Below, piece after piece: positions 29,185-39,094 of a stretch of DNA of 64,000 nucleotides; the stretch's first letter is position 1; the number at the start of each line of letters is the position of its first letter. The position numbers were made by a program, and so were the translations under genes. The notes under the pieces are model-generated. The model saw only the letters and a program-made list of their open reading frames with translations, was not told the origin of the DNA and did no database searches. Source of the stretch: Lachancea dasiensis (lineage: Eukaryota > Ascomycota > Saccharomycetes > Saccharomycetales > Saccharomycetaceae); assembly GCA_900074725.1 (NCBI GenBank), contig LT598461.1:558001-622000 (forward strand), written 5' to 3'.

Positions 29185-30066
29185 TCCTTAATTGAATGTA
29201 TTCTGAGCGATCACTGTCTGATTGATTACATATGGTTTTTGTTATTTACTATTTGTATTAATTAATATTGGCAAGGTGACAGCAACAGATGGTGAATAAA
29301 GCAGCAGGGGCATAGTGAGCGAGTCACGCAGAGCCTGTCAAGGCGGCCCTTAGGTGATAATCCCACTCGATTTTTTGCACTTCTCCTGACTGAATCGGAT
29401 ATAATGTATGGACACCTCGGTTTTGATGTTGGCTGTACTGTCGACTGTTTCCACGAAATTTTCTTTCAAGCCAAGAATCAAACTCCCGCTCAACCTGTGC
29501 TGTAAGCTACGCTGTAAGCTCTGCTGTGAACACTAACATTTGCGGGAGAACTTCAGGACAGGAGCGGACCTCGCTGCAAACCCCGCGAACACGTCACTTT
29601 ATCTTTTTCTGTCATCAAAGCAAACCCCAAACAGGACATAATAAAGTGCAAAGGCATTCTACCCCCGGCCCATTCACCCCCTCCCGCCATTCTGATTTTC
29701 GGCCCACGGGCCCTAGAACATTCGTGCCATCTCGAGCTCGCTGGCACATCGTCCAAACATCTCCTTGGCGTAATCTGATAGGCGCAGAGCCAAGCTCAGT
29801 CGCGTGACTCACGACACGTGAATGTCACATGACGGACTTCATGCACAGTGCTGCATAGTTTTGATTACATAATGTGCCTTGTGCATATTACGTGTATAGT
29901 GATCACGCTGGCAAATTTGGCACGGGAAATTTTTTCGGCCTTCTATATATCATTGAAAAATGCATAAAATGACTGAATGGATGAGCCTAAAGCTAGCTCG
30001 AAAAGTGATTCTTTCAACCCGGATCGAAATATAAGCGTTTGAAGGCTCCAAACAGTTGACTACACA
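29185..30066. other. Divergent intergenic region, DET1 and KRS1
   Basis: Holds a Gcn4 site and a CACGTG (29815..29820) on the KRS1 side, a TATATAT element near 29944, and a short 12-base repeat (GCTGTAAGCT units, about 29499..29525). Frames at 29526..29812 are not credible genes. By synteny this is a rearrangement junction relative to S. cerevisiae. Confidence 0.55.
29805..29811 (+). promoter_or_regulatory. Gcn4 site upstream of KRS1
   Basis: A perfect TGACTCA lies 256 bases before the KRS1 ATG. Gcn4 activates aminoacyl-tRNA synthetase genes, including lysyl, under general amino-acid control, so use here is a reasonable inference. Confidence 0.6.
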
Positions 30067-31836
30067 ATGTCTCAGGAAGATCACGTCAAGGTGGCTAACG
30101 ACGCCATTGCTAACTTGCATCTGGACGATGTCACCGGTGAAATGGTGTCCAAATCAGAGTTGAAAAAGCGTATCAAGCAAAGACAAGTCGACGCCAAGAA
30201 GGCAGCCAAGAAGGCATCTGCCCAGCCTAAGCCAGAGCCCAAGAAGAAAGCCACTGACTCCATGGCAGACTTGGACCCCTCGCAATACTTCGAAGCCAGA
30301 TCTCGCCAGATCCTCGAGTTGAAAAAATCCCATGCTCCAAACCCATATCCCCACAAGTTCCACGTTTCTATTGGCCTGGTGGACTTTTTGCACAAGTACG
30401 CCCATTTGAAGAGAGGAGAAACATTGAAGGAAGAAAAGGTGTCGATTGCTGGTAGAGTGCACGCCAAGAGAGAGTCTGGTTCCAAATTGAAGTTTTACGT
30501 TTTGCACGGTGATGGTGTTGAAGTTCAGTTGATGTCGCAGCTGCAGGACTATGGCGATGAATCTGCTTACGAAGCTGACCACGACCTCATCAAGAGAGGT
30601 GACATTGTTGGTGTGGAAGGCTATGTCGGAAGAACCCAGCCAAAGAAAGGTGGTGAAGGTGAGATTTCCGTTTTCGTCTCGCATGTCAAGCTGTTGACTC
30701 CATGTCTGCATATCCTTCCTGCCGACCACTTTGGCTTCAAGGACCAAGAAACTAGATACAGAAAGCGCTATCTGGATTTGATCATGAACAAGGAGGCCAA
30801 GCCTCGTTTTATCACCCGTTCCAAGATCATCTCTTTCATCAGAAGATTTTTGGACCAAAGAAGCTTTGTTGAAGTTGAAACTCCAATGATGAACGTGATT
30901 GCCGGTGGTGCCACTGCCAAGCCTTTTGTTACACACCACAATGATCTGAACATGGACATGTTTATGAGAATTGCCCCAGAACTCTTTTTGAAAGAGTTGG
31001 TTGTTGGTGGTATGGACAGAGTTTACGAAATCGGTAGACAGTTCAGAAACGAAGGTATTGACATGACTCACAACCCCGAATTCACCACTTGTGAGTTTTA
31101 CCAAGCTTATGCCGATGTATACGATCTGATGGAAACTACCGAAATGATGTTTTCTGAAATGGTCAAAGAAATCACTGGTTCTTACGTGATCAAATACCAC
31201 CCAGACCCTCATGACCCAACCAAGGAGCTAGAATTGAACTTCGCCAGACCATGGAAGAGAATCAACATGATCGAAGAGCTAGAAAAGAGATTAAATGTCA
31301 AGTTCCCACCTGGCGATCAATTGCACACTGCCGAAACTGCTGAATTTTTGAAGAGAGTTTTGAAAGAAAACAAGCTGGAGTGTGCACCCCCATTGACCAA
31401 CGCTCGCATGTTGGACAAGCTTGTTGGTGAATTGGAAGACACCTGCATCAACCCAACCTTTATTTTCGGCCACCCACAAATGATGTCTCCTTTGGCCAAA
31501 TATTCTAGAGACATGCCTGGTTTGTGTGAACGTTTTGAAGTTTTTGTTGCCACCAAGGAAATCTGTAACGCTTACACTGAATTGAACGATCCTTTCGATC
31601 AAAGAAACCGCTTTGAAGAACAGGCTAGACAAAAAGACCAAGGTGACGATGAGGTTCAATTGATCGACGAAACCTTCTGCAATGCTTTGGAATACGGTTT
31701 GCCACCAACTGGTGGTTGGGGTTGCGGTATCGATAGATTGGCTATGTTTTTGACCGATTCGAACACCATTAGAGAAGTATTACTCTTCCCAACTTTGAAG
31801 CCTGACGTCCAAAAGGTGGAGGAAGAGAAAAACTAG
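30067..31836 (+). CDS. KRS1: Krs1, cytosolic lysyl-tRNA synthetase
   Basis: Krs1 is a class IIb synthetase charging cytosolic tRNA-Lys. The 589-residue protein (S. cerevisiae 591) has a lysine-rich N-terminal extension (about 25-65, [18 protein letters not shown]) for tRNA binding. An OB-fold anticodon-binding domain follows (about 120-215), then the catalytic domain with motif 2 ([18 protein letters not shown]) and motif 3 ([20 protein letters not shown]). Codon choice is biased to preferred codons. There is no mitochondrial presequence, consistent with a separate Msk1. It corresponds to YDR037W. A long antisense frame inside it is a codon-bias shadow. Confidence 0.98.
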   Translation: MSQEDHVKVANDAIANLHLDDVTGEMVSKSELKKRIKQRQVDAKKAAKKASAQPKPEPKKKATDSMADLDPSQYFEARSRQILELKKSHAPNPYPHKFHVSIGLVDFLHKYAHLKRGETLKEEKVSIAGRVHAKRESGSKLKFYVLHGDGVEVQLMSQLQDYGDESAYEADHDLIKRGDIVGVEGYVGRTQPKKGGEGEISVFVSHVKLLTPCLHILPADHFGFKDQETRYRKRYLDLIMNKEAKPRFITRSKIISFIRRFLDQRSFVEVETPMMNVIAGGATAKPFVTHHNDLNMDMFMRIAPELFLKELVVGGMDRVYEIGRQFRNEGIDMTHNPEFTTCEFYQAYADVYDLMETTEMMFSEMVKEITGSYVIKYHPDPHDPTKELELNFARPWKRINMIEELEKRLNVKFPPGDQLHTAETAEFLKRVLKENKLECAPPLTNARMLDKLVGELEDTCINPTFIFGHPQMMSPLAKYSRDMPGLCERFEVFVATKEICNAYTELNDPFDQRNRFEEQARQKDQGDDEVQLIDETFCNALEYGLPPTGGWGCGIDRLAMFLTDSNTIREVLLFPTLKPDVQKVEEEKN

Positions 31837-32117
31837 GTATATTTATGTACACGGTATCTCAAACCAACTTAGTTTTGTAATAATGACCATGGAAATGGTG
31901 AAAGATAGACTAGCAGTGGCGATAGTGTACACGTAAAGCAGATGGGAGTTCGTGTTGCGAATTCAGCAATATATAATGTCTACTTCTCGTCGAATTTGTT
32001 TTGTGCTCTAATTATATCCCTAGGATTTTCTTCTATCATATTCAAGTGTGGGGCGTTGCATAGCTCGTATTCTTCTGGCCAGCCAGACAGGAGTCACCCG
32101 CGGTCAAAAAGACAGCT

Positions 32118-33029
32118 CTATATCGTTCGCGTGAACATTCCCTTACGTTTCAACTCTAGAGCACGTTTGTAGGGTGGATTCGTTGGAGGTTGAACAGGAT
32201 CTAAAGCAGTTGAATCGGCAGGCACATCGTGATAGGTAGCGTCCGAATCAAAGCTATCCAGGCCGCCACAGGAGATAAATTCGGCAATACTTCTTGGCTC
32301 CTCTTTATAGTCCGGTAACTTGTCACTCAGGCTCAATCTGCCAATCTCACAACCTTGGAAGAAGTCTTCCACTGACATGTTTACATCTAAGCAAGGCTTC
32401 CAGTTCTGGGGTGGTTTATACCCAATGCACACAACAAAGCTCTCTAATGACGTACCCCGGGAAGATCTTGGCTTGGCACAGACCACTCGCTCAAAAAGGT
32501 AACTGAGCTGGGAATAGAGCATATCGATATCACGGCCTCTGAAAATCTTAGCAACAAACACACCGCCCTCGCGCAGCAAGCAGGTGGTCAATTGCAGTGC
32601 ACTTAAAATTAATTGTTGTTGAACGTATTCATCCAAATCATGAAGTCCCGTTACGTCGGGAGCGCCGTCACTGCACACAAAATCCGCCTTCTCCCCTTCA
32701 AAAAGATCCATAATTTTGTTCAAAGTCTTGGGATGCGTGATATCGGCCTGTATCGTGGTGACATTGTCAATGGGAAACATCGGTTGCAAATCCACAGCGA
32801 CAATACGTTTCGAAGCGTTGTCTTCAGTGTCTCCTTCGAAGAGACGTCTGGAGAGCACCTGTGACCACGACCCAGGTGCTGCACAGAGATCCACTACTCT
32901 GGTGACGTTATCCAGAAAATGGAATTGCTCGTCAAGCTGCAGCAGCTTGAATGCAGAGCGAGCTCTAAATCCCTGCTCTTTGGCCTTTCTGTAATAAAGA
33001 TCTCTTTTGTCCTTGCTACTTTTTCCCAT
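32118..33029 (-). CDS. TRM7: Trm7, tRNA 2'-O-ribose methyltransferase of the anticodon loop
   Basis: Trm7 (FtsJ family) methylates the 2'-O of residues 32 and 34 in tRNA-Phe, tRNA-Trp and tRNA-Leu with partners Trm732 and Rtt10. The 303-residue protein starts [20 protein letters not shown], nearly identical to S. cerevisiae Trm7. K28 begins the K-D-K-E catalytic tetrad. The SAM motif [14 protein letters not shown], the aspartate in CSDGAPD and the lysine in FVAKIF follow. The frame extends to 33077 only from TTG, so the ATG at 33029 is used. It corresponds to YBR061C. It is convergent with KRS1 and divergent from RSM10. Confidence 0.97.
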   Translation of the reverse strand: MGKSSKDKRDLYYRKAKEQGFRARSAFKLLQLDEQFHFLDNVTRVVDLCAAPGSWSQVLSRRLFEGDTEDNASKRIVAVDLQPMFPIDNVTTIQADITHPKTLNKIMDLFEGEKADFVCSDGAPDVTGLHDLDEYVQQQLILSALQLTTCLLREGGVFVAKIFRGRDIDMLYSQLSYLFERVVCAKPRSSRGTSLESFVVCIGYKPPQNWKPCLDVNMSVEDFFQGCEIGRLSLSDKLPDYKEEPRSIAEFISCGGLDSFDSDATYHDVPADSTALDPVQPPTNPPYKRALELKRKGMFTRTI

Positions 33030-33320
33030 GCTGCTTAGGATTATACTATTTACCTGTCGCTGCACTAGTAAGCGCAAAAGAAGTCGTATTCACCTCCAGA
33101 AAAATTGTAAATGGCCCAATAGTAGTGGTTGGACACGCTACAGATATCAATTTATGGTAAAAGTAGCCACAGCCTTTACACGATACCGTGTCTTATACTT
33201 AACAGTTCTTGAAAGAAGCTCATCGCTATAAAAATTTTTCAAACTATTACTTGGTAAAACTAATCAACTTCCAACAATCAACTGGAAAACACACAATAGG
33301 GCTAAGTGTATTGTACCGAC

Positions 33321-33929
33321 ATGTTCAAGACTGGTTGCTCACCTTTTTGGAGAAATTTTGTTAGGTTTCAAACTAACGGTCCTGTTTCTGAAAGTTTGAA
33401 CGGTGGTCAAAAGCTGCCAATCAATGTGGAAGCGGTTTACCATAAGCCTTTGAGGATGCCAATCACCCACGGAGATTTGATTGCAGACATTCAGTTGCGT
33501 TCTTATGACCACGAGAATCTGGATTTCTACTCGGACTTTATGCTGAGGACTGGGTTCTACCTAGGTATGCCTTTGACCGGACCAAAACCTCTTCCTACGA
33601 GAAGGGAAAGGTGGACAGTTATAAGATCTCCCTTTGCGCAGGCTAAATCCAAGGAAAACTTTGAGAGACACACACACAAACGGTTGATTCGGGTGTGGGA
33701 CACAAATGCTGAGGTTTTGGAACTGTGGCTTGGCTACATTTCTAAACATTCCAGCCCGGGTGTCGGAATCAAATGTAACGTTTATCAAAAAGAGGGCATT
33801 GAACTGCAACAAACGCTGAAACAAAGCTCAATGTTAACAGGAGCACACAAATCACAATCGCTGGACGAGGCAGTGGGTGAAAAAGTATTGGAGCTGCTTA
33901 ATAACGAGGATTTTAAAAAGCATATGTGA
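33321..33929 (+). CDS. RSM10: Rsm10, mitochondrial ribosomal small-subunit protein uS10m
   Basis: Rsm10 (YDR041W) is the mitochondrial S10 protein of the small subunit. The 202-residue protein (S. cerevisiae 203) begins with a basic, hydroxyl- and aromatic-containing presequence ([20 protein letters not shown]). The S10 core follows, with [21 protein letters not shown], then GLP-like [22 protein letters not shown] and [17 protein letters not shown], the typical S10 loop. The frame begins five codons earlier at a GTG; the ATG at 33321 is taken. It is convergent with the YBR062C homologue. Confidence 0.95.
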   Translation: MFKTGCSPFWRNFVRFQTNGPVSESLNGGQKLPINVEAVYHKPLRMPITHGDLIADIQLRSYDHENLDFYSDFMLRTGFYLGMPLTGPKPLPTRRERWTVIRSPFAQAKSKENFERHTHKRLIRVWDTNAEVLELWLGYISKHSSPGVGIKCNVYQKEGIELQQTLKQSSMLTGAHKSQSLDEAVGEKVLELLNNEDFKKHM

Positions 33930-34029
33930 AATCCAAAAGACCGCAGAGGGTCTATCAGAAGAGCATCAGTTTTCGAACATCAACATCCTGTATATATGAT
34001 CTGTATAAGAACTTTGGACCCGGTTAGCG

Positions 34030-34565
34030 CTAGCCGTACATCCCCCAATCATCTTCCACTTCCACCGTGCTGACATCTATTTTCGGCTTGTGCGACAAAA
34101 CATCATCTCTACACAAAGGACAGCTAGTGCTCTTTGATAACCACACGGCGACGCATTCAAGGTCAAAACGATGGCTGCAATGTGGCAGCTCTACCACCAG
34201 AGGATATTTGTCTTCTTTGTAATTACAACAACAAATACTACAAGACTCTTCGTCACTAAGCTTGCTTTGATTGACACGAGGTAAAGAGTCCACAAAATGT
34301 TCCGGGCAGCCTTCTTTTTGATCCTGCAGCAACTCTTCTTGTAAAGATTCTGGAATAATTTGTGACAGCAGCTGTAATAACAGATTAGAAGTGCCATTTT
34401 CCTGGTACATATCATGAATCTGGCTCCTCAAGTCTCGTCTCGCATCTTGACCTGCACCGGCACGATTGGTGTTGTGCTCCTCTAGTCGGCTAGTTAGTGG
34501 ATTGGATTTTTACTGAGCTTCAAAAAATAAAAAATGTGCGTGTCCTTACCTTCATATGTCGACAT
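34030..34565 (-). CDS. RING-H2 protein, YBR062C homologue, with one intron
   Basis: Two exons on the minus strand: exon 1 is 34550..34565 (MSTYE plus one base), exon 2 is 34030..34481, giving 155 residues. Splicing yields MSTYEEEHNTNRAG, which matches the start of S. cerevisiae YBR062C (as I recall, MSTYEEEHG), also an intron gene. A RING-H2 finger at about 87-129 (CSIC, then HCSHRFDLEC, then CPLC) predicts E3 ubiquitin ligase activity, and the C-terminus EDDWGMYG is conserved. Reading through the intron meets an in-frame TAA, so splicing is required; exon 2 alone has no ATG near the expected N-terminus. Substrates are unknown. Confidence 0.88.
34482..34549 (-). other. Spliceosomal intron of the YBR062C homologue
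   Basis: A 68-base intron. The 5' splice site is GTAAGG (34549 downward), not the usual GTATGT. The branch site is CACTAAC at 34493..34499, one base off TACTAAC. The 3' splice site ACTAG ends at 34482, 12 bases after the branch adenosine at 34494. The phase restores MSTYE-EEHN. Confidence 0.85.
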
Positions 34566-34904
34566 GGCAGCCTCTCTGGATACTCCGCAAGAGGAACTCG
34601 GGTTGAAGTTCACTCTGTATCAGGCGTGTCGCCCTTGAGTGGCCATCGACTGATCTTCAATTAACGTAGTTAAAAATGGAGATCATTTTGCACGCGCTTG
34701 ACATGTGCGAGTATGGTGCTGACTACTCAAAGGATGGAAGGTCCAACCATTGCCGTTGTTCCTGGGTTCCATTTCAACCACGCGCTATGCGGCATGGGCG
34801 CGGTCAGAAAATGGGGCCTGTATTGAAAAGAATTGGCGTGTGTTTTCTTGTCCTAAGTCAGCGTAAACTTGTAGGTTTAGTTACACTCTGGATGGCATCA
34901 CAGG
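34566..34904. other. Intergenic, promoter of the YBR062C homologue
   Basis: About 340 bases up to the ECM2 stop. The frame 34676..34942 is not credible. Nothing specific recognised. Confidence 0.5.
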
Positions 34905-35957
34905 TTACAGCTCAATGTCCATTATTCTCCTACTTTTTTTAGATTTATTTGTCCCACGATTCTTGCGCGGCTTGCCAACTTTGGATGTTTCTTTAATATT
35001 TGGCCTCACACCCGGTAAAGGCACAAGGTCTCTTTGAACCAAGGTGTCCAAAACTTTGGCCAGCTGCAAGCACTCGGTGTTTTTGTTACCGAGAGCTGCT
35101 CGATGAAACTGTGGCCAAGCAACCACATGTATTTTCGAATTTGAAACGGGGAGTTTACCCTTGGTGACTTTCGAAGCAGTTTGAAAAGTGTCAAGGCCAT
35201 TCTGGAACCTTTGTGCTAGCTCTGAGCTCTTGAAACGGATTCCTCCACAACGAGCCAAGTGATTTATTACAACAGAGGTGGACATTGGATCCTGCCAGGA
35301 GGGTGTTCCCGCAATCCCAGAGACAGCATCTACAATGGCCCATTCTGCCATCGATGGGTCGATGTTGTAGAGAAAAAAAGACTGACTGGGCTCCAGTAGT
35401 GAGCTCTTCAGTGGAAGTTTTTTAGTCAAGTGCGAGATATCTGCACCTTCGCGACCACTGGGTGCAGATACTGCAGCCTTAACATTTGTGGCTTTTTCCG
35501 TGGTCGAAAGGGAGTCTTGAAGATCGGCAACACGTTCTTGCATGCGCGCCAGCACTTGTGCTGTGTTATTGGCATCACTTGTGACCGAAGCACCGCCTAG
35601 CTTGTGACTATCTCCATTTTTCAAGGCGATGAATCGTTTCATCATTTCATTTTGCGCTTCCGCCGTAGTGACTTGTGAGTCCTGTAATGCCGATAACACC
35701 CTGTCTCGAAGCTCAATCGGAATCTGCCACTGCAGGTCCAGAAGACAGCATTGGCATACGTTGCGTTGCTTAGAACAATTATGGCAAATCACGGTCCTCT
35801 TGGTTTTGGAGTCCGCCTTGAAATGGTAAACCGTAAAAGGCAGTGTACAGATTTTGCACTCAGCACCGTCAGCATTCCTGGTGAGGCGGGTTTGGTCTGC
35901 TAAGCATTTTGAGCATATGGAGAAGTCCATGTCACTGCTATTCGGCTTTTGTTGCAT
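34905..35957 (-). CDS. ECM2: Ecm2/Slt11, spliceosome-associated zinc-finger protein
   Basis: Ecm2 (YBR065C, Slt11) binds the U2/U6 catalytic core and helps spliceosome activation with Cwc2. The 350-residue protein has the N-terminal zinc-binding region with CSKCL (about 12-16), CKICTLPFTVYHF, CHNC and CQCCLLD (to about 88). A polar linker with a coiled segment follows, then an RRM-like region (SQSFFLYNIDPSMAEWAIVD). The C-terminus is very basic (GKPRKNRGTNKSKKSRR). The frame begins upstream at TTG; the ATG at 35957 is the first, and an alternative ATG at 35930 (MDFSICSKCL) fits the family N-terminus equally well. It lies next to the only intron-containing gene seen here. Confidence 0.92.
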   Translation of the reverse strand: MQQKPNSSDMDFSICSKCLADQTRLTRNADGAECKICTLPFTVYHFKADSKTKRTVICHNCSKQRNVCQCCLLDLQWQIPIELRDRVLSALQDSQVTTAEAQNEMMKRFIALKNGDSHKLGGASVTSDANNTAQVLARMQERVADLQDSLSTTEKATNVKAAVSAPSGREGADISHLTKKLPLKSSLLEPSQSFFLYNIDPSMAEWAIVDAVSGIAGTPSWQDPMSTSVVINHLARCGGIRFKSSELAQRFQNGLDTFQTASKVTKGKLPVSNSKIHVVAWPQFHRAALGNKNTECLQLAKVLDTLVQRDLVPLPGVRPNIKETSKVGKPRKNRGTNKSKKSRRIMDIEL

Positions 35958-36900
35958 GGCTTTAGAAAATCGATGAGATGGAATACAATGACAAGACTCG
36001 AAAAGTAACAAATATTGGGAATGCGCTTTCTACGGGGCAATTCCGGGTCGAAACGTACGTAAGCTCTACACAAAAATCCCGTTTCAATAACTGTCCGCAT
36101 GCAAACTGAATAATCAGGGTTAAAAAGCTGTCAAAGTTTGGTTCCTCCTATGTTGGTCGGTTGAAGAAATTCATGTTGTTGTTGTAAAGGTTATCATCAT
36201 ATCAGTTTATAGTCGTAACGTTCCACCTGGAACTGTTACCCCATGCGAAGGTCATGATCGGGAAGAAGAGCGTGCAATCGTGGGTCGCACCTACGGAAGT
36301 TCCTTATCACTGGAAAACGAGGCCACCCAAGGACCTCAAGCGACTCAGTGAAGGAGAACTAGTATAAGAGACAAAGATGGAACAGACCTGGTCGACCATC
36401 TTCAGTATACATCGGTGATTACTGTCGTTGAGTATGAAAGCATCCACGAAGTAGAAGGACGACTGACCATCCATCCTCGTCTTTTATACATTTTTTTTCT
36501 GTACAGAACAAGCGCCCGGGTCAACAGACTTAGGGCTTGAAATCACTCGTCGATAGCGATCTTCCTATTCCTTCTGTTCACTTATCGAAACGAACAAGAC
36601 AACAGCTTCCAAGGGAACTGGGTTGCCGCCACGTCGATACGGAGCTACACGGATTAGTTCAGCTGCTATCTGCATTTCTCACAGATCTTATCCTTCCAGA
36701 ATCTTAAATCAATAGTCATATCGTTATATACGTATGCCTTCAAGAGCTGTAGCCAAGGGCCATGCTTTGACAACTCTTGCTGCTAGGTGGCAGTGGAGTT
36801 TCAGGGCCTCTCTGAAATTTAGGCTCCGTGCTGGTAATCCATCAGTGGGTTTTCCCCGAGGCTTCCTGTGTTTCTCTGGGTTTCCACTATTTCTTTACGC
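35958..36900. other. Long intergenic region at a synteny junction
   Basis: About 940 bases upstream of ECM2. It separates chromosome II/IV-type genes on the left from YPR/YJR/YBL-type genes on the right. The frame 36734..37027 overlaps the 3' end of the next gene and looks like chance. A TGTTGG start at 36152 suggested an old LTR, but no matching end was found. No tRNA seen. Confidence 0.5.
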
Positions 36901-37551
36901 TTACGACGTAGCACCATCCAACAGTTCCATAACCTCCTCCGGCGCATTTCCGCTACCGATGGTTCCGAGAATGATTCCATTGACCGCTACGGTAGGCGTC
37001 ATGTGCACGCCATTCTGTCTGTGGTAGCGGGTGAAATACTTGAGATCTTTGGTCACTTTGTTGCCAGTGTTGGTGGCCTGGCCCTGTTCGTCCAATTTGT
37101 GCTCGTCAATGGTCAGCGCACGCAGGATCTGGTCTGGGGAGGCCCCGACTTCCCCAGCTAGCGAGGCCAATTCTTCATATATCTCGCGGCGCGTCTTGTT
37201 GAAGCAGTTTTCGTCAAACCAAGTTCGCTGTTTTTCAAAAAGAGCCATACTGAAGTCCTGGAAGCGTGCGGGTTCTGTCTGTGCGACAGCGAGAGCCGCT
37301 TCGTGCATCAAAATGGACGATGGATGCCATGGCTGCGCAACCTGCAGCAATTTGAATTCAAACTTCTTGTCCAGCTTCTTTTCGATCACAGGAATCACAT
37401 CCTTTACCCATTTGACGTACAATTTGCGACTAAAGGGGCAGCAGTAGTCCAGGTATAACTCCACGACGTTGCCCTTGGCAGCTGAGGAAGGTTCTAAAGC
37501 TTTCGAAGCCAAAATGGTGTGAGACACACCAAATCTTGGTGCTAACGACAT
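36901..37551 (-). CDS. DsbA-like/thioredoxin-fold protein
   Basis: A 216-residue thioredoxin-fold protein of the DsbA/Thioredoxin_4 kind. It has a strand followed by an active-site-like CCPFS (about residues 39-43, after VELYLDY), an inserted helical domain (about 75-155), and the cis-proline loop HMTPTVAVNG (about 184-193). The classical CxxC is replaced by C-P-F-S preceded by another cysteine, so a monothiol or non-redox role is possible. No signal peptide is clear, so it is probably cytosolic or mitochondrial. The start at 37551 is the first ATG after a TTG. I recall no close S. cerevisiae homologue. It sits at the synteny junction next to ARP7. Confidence 0.8.
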   Translation of the reverse strand: MSLAPRFGVSHTILASKALEPSSAAKGNVVELYLDYCCPFSRKLYVKWVKDVIPVIEKKLDKKFEFKLLQVAQPWHPSSILMHEAALAVAQTEPARFQDFSMALFEKQRTWFDENCFNKTRREIYEELASLAGEVGASPDQILRALTIDEHKLDEQGQATNTGNKVTKDLKYFTRYHRQNGVHMTPTVAVNGIILGTIGSGNAPEEVMELLDGATS

Positions 37552-37720
37552 CTGTGTCAAAGTTGGCTAAAGTGTTATACTTGTATCTATTCCGTTTATC
37601 AGTGTCAAATCTAAGAAGCTAATAAATACAGGGGTAAAGAAAAGGTCTCTAACCTTTTAATAAGGTCCGGGGAATTCGTTCGTATCTGGTTATCATCACG
37701 TCGGTGCCATGCCAGCTTGA

Positions 37721-38908
37721 TCAATGGGCATTTGATTCGTAGTCCTTGAGGGAAACCCAGTCACCCAAATCCCACGATGGCATGTTGGCCATTGTAACAC
37801 CACCGTGCCAACTTTGTAGCTTGCGATCCAGCACCAGTGGGTTCGCAAATGATGACAATTTGTACTGAGGAAACTGGTAGCTTAGATCGTTGACTATGCG
37901 CTGCTCAAGGCCGGCAATGAGGGAGGACGATCCGGTGATAATGATATTCGTGAGGAGGGCAGTGTGGACTTGTTCGGCAGAAGTAGCGTTTGCAGCAGAT
38001 GAGGTTTGTGCCGAGGCACCTGCTTTTTTGACGGATTTGGCGACAATCTCCGACAGACCTTCTCCGTCTGAGAATTCGGTTGATGCTGAAGATGGTTGGA
38101 AAATCCCCTCTGTTATCTGGCAGCACTGTTTTTGGGTTAGGCTGATGGTTTTCTGTTTTTTGTATAAGAAGTTCTTAACGCTGTTCAAGCCCAGGATGTC
38201 AATGGTAGCAGAGTCCATCTCCCGCAGTTTGGAAGGCGAGGCTTGGAGCATGTAGGCCTTAAACTGCTGGATCCAGGTATGGGAATTGAGCCAGGCCGCG
38301 TACGACGGCACCTGCTGTTCTTCAGTAGGGCCGCTGTCAGTGCTGTGAACAGGAGCGATTTCGTCTTTGAGCGCTTCGTAAACTTTGAAATCCAAAAAAT
38401 CCCCGGCAAATCGTGAGCGCACCGCTGCACCGGAGGCCACATTGCCTTCGAGAATTGGAGTCACCGTCGCCTTAGCAGCGCCGATGTCGACCACCAGGGC
38501 CGTGTTACGTCCCAACGAAAGCGACACGGCCAGTGGCTCTACCACCATTTGAAAAACAGGAACTTTCAGCCTCCCCAAAGCCATGTCCAAATATTGGGAC
38601 TTGGTTTCGGGCGACAAATCAGGCGCCACGGTCACCACCAGTGGTGTTTCTTCCAATTTGGCACCCAATTGCGACTCCACAATCCATCTCCACTGAGCCT
38701 CCAATGCTTCCCAGTCGTACGGCACACCTTCTGAAGTCATGATAGTGTATACTGGCGCTTCCGGGCCTTCCAAGATCTCATCCAAAGCGAAAACCAAACT
38801 GCCGTCTCGTTTCTTCATATAGCTTGACGAACACACCAATCCGGGCATATCGATCTGCGAAAACCCAGCGACTGTTGTATGGGTACCATTGTGAATCACC
38901 ACAGACAT
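37721..38908 (-). CDS. ARP7: Arp7, actin-related protein of SWI/SNF and RSC
   Basis: Arp7 (YPR034W) pairs with Arp9 on the HSA helix of Snf2/Sth1 in the SWI/SNF and RSC remodellers. The 395-residue protein is shorter than S. cerevisiae Arp7 (477) because internal loops are smaller. It aligns well: SVVIHNGTHTTVAGFSQIDMP at the start, VFQMVVEPLAVSLSLGRNTALVVDIGAA (about 115-142), RSRFAGDFLDF, AKSVKKAGAS, LLTNIIITGSSSLI-LEQRI, and FPQYKLSSFANPLVLDRKLQSWHG. The nucleotide pocket is divergent from actin, as expected. The frame opens upstream at TTG; the ATG at 38908 is used. It shares a 186-base divergent promoter with EAF6. Confidence 0.94.
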   Translation of the reverse strand: MSVVIHNGTHTTVAGFSQIDMPGLVCSSSYMKKRDGSLVFALDEILEGPEAPVYTIMTSEGVPYDWEALEAQWRWIVESQLGAKLEETPLVVTVAPDLSPETKSQYLDMALGRLKVPVFQMVVEPLAVSLSLGRNTALVVDIGAAKATVTPILEGNVASGAAVRSRFAGDFLDFKVYEALKDEIAPVHSTDSGPTEEQQVPSYAAWLNSHTWIQQFKAYMLQASPSKLREMDSATIDILGLNSVKNFLYKKQKTISLTQKQCCQITEGIFQPSSASTEFSDGEGLSEIVAKSVKKAGASAQTSSAANATSAEQVHTALLTNIIITGSSSLIAGLEQRIVNDLSYQFPQYKLSSFANPLVLDRKLQSWHGGVTMANMPSWDLGDWVSLKDYESNAH

Positions 38909-39094
38909 GTTTAAATTCTCTAATGATAAACTCAAGTCTCCTGGGTGTCTCTTCTAGCTCGCTGGAGCGATAGTAGTGGTGATTGTTTTTTAAGAAACTT
39001 AATAGTTATGAAATTAAAGCCGAAGCCAAGATAGAACCCATCGCTAGCACAGGAGATTATCGCTGGCAAGTATTTTGACCTGTTTAGAGACGCC

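Noticed and set aside
30154-31212. Antisense frame of 352 codons inside KRS1
   Set aside because: Encoded opposite a strongly codon-biased, clearly identified gene; the translation has no domain and is rich in Phe/Val/His typical of antisense shadows.
36152-36604. Possible solo LTR (TGTTGG start, CAACA end)
   Set aside because: No 5-base target duplication flanks those ends. TCCTA before the start recurs at 36563, but the sequence before that copy does not end in CA. No recognisable Ty similarity.
36734-37027. Plus-strand 97-codon frame upstream of and overlapping the DsbA-like gene end
   Set aside because: Overlaps the coding 3' end of an identified gene and has no recognisable content.
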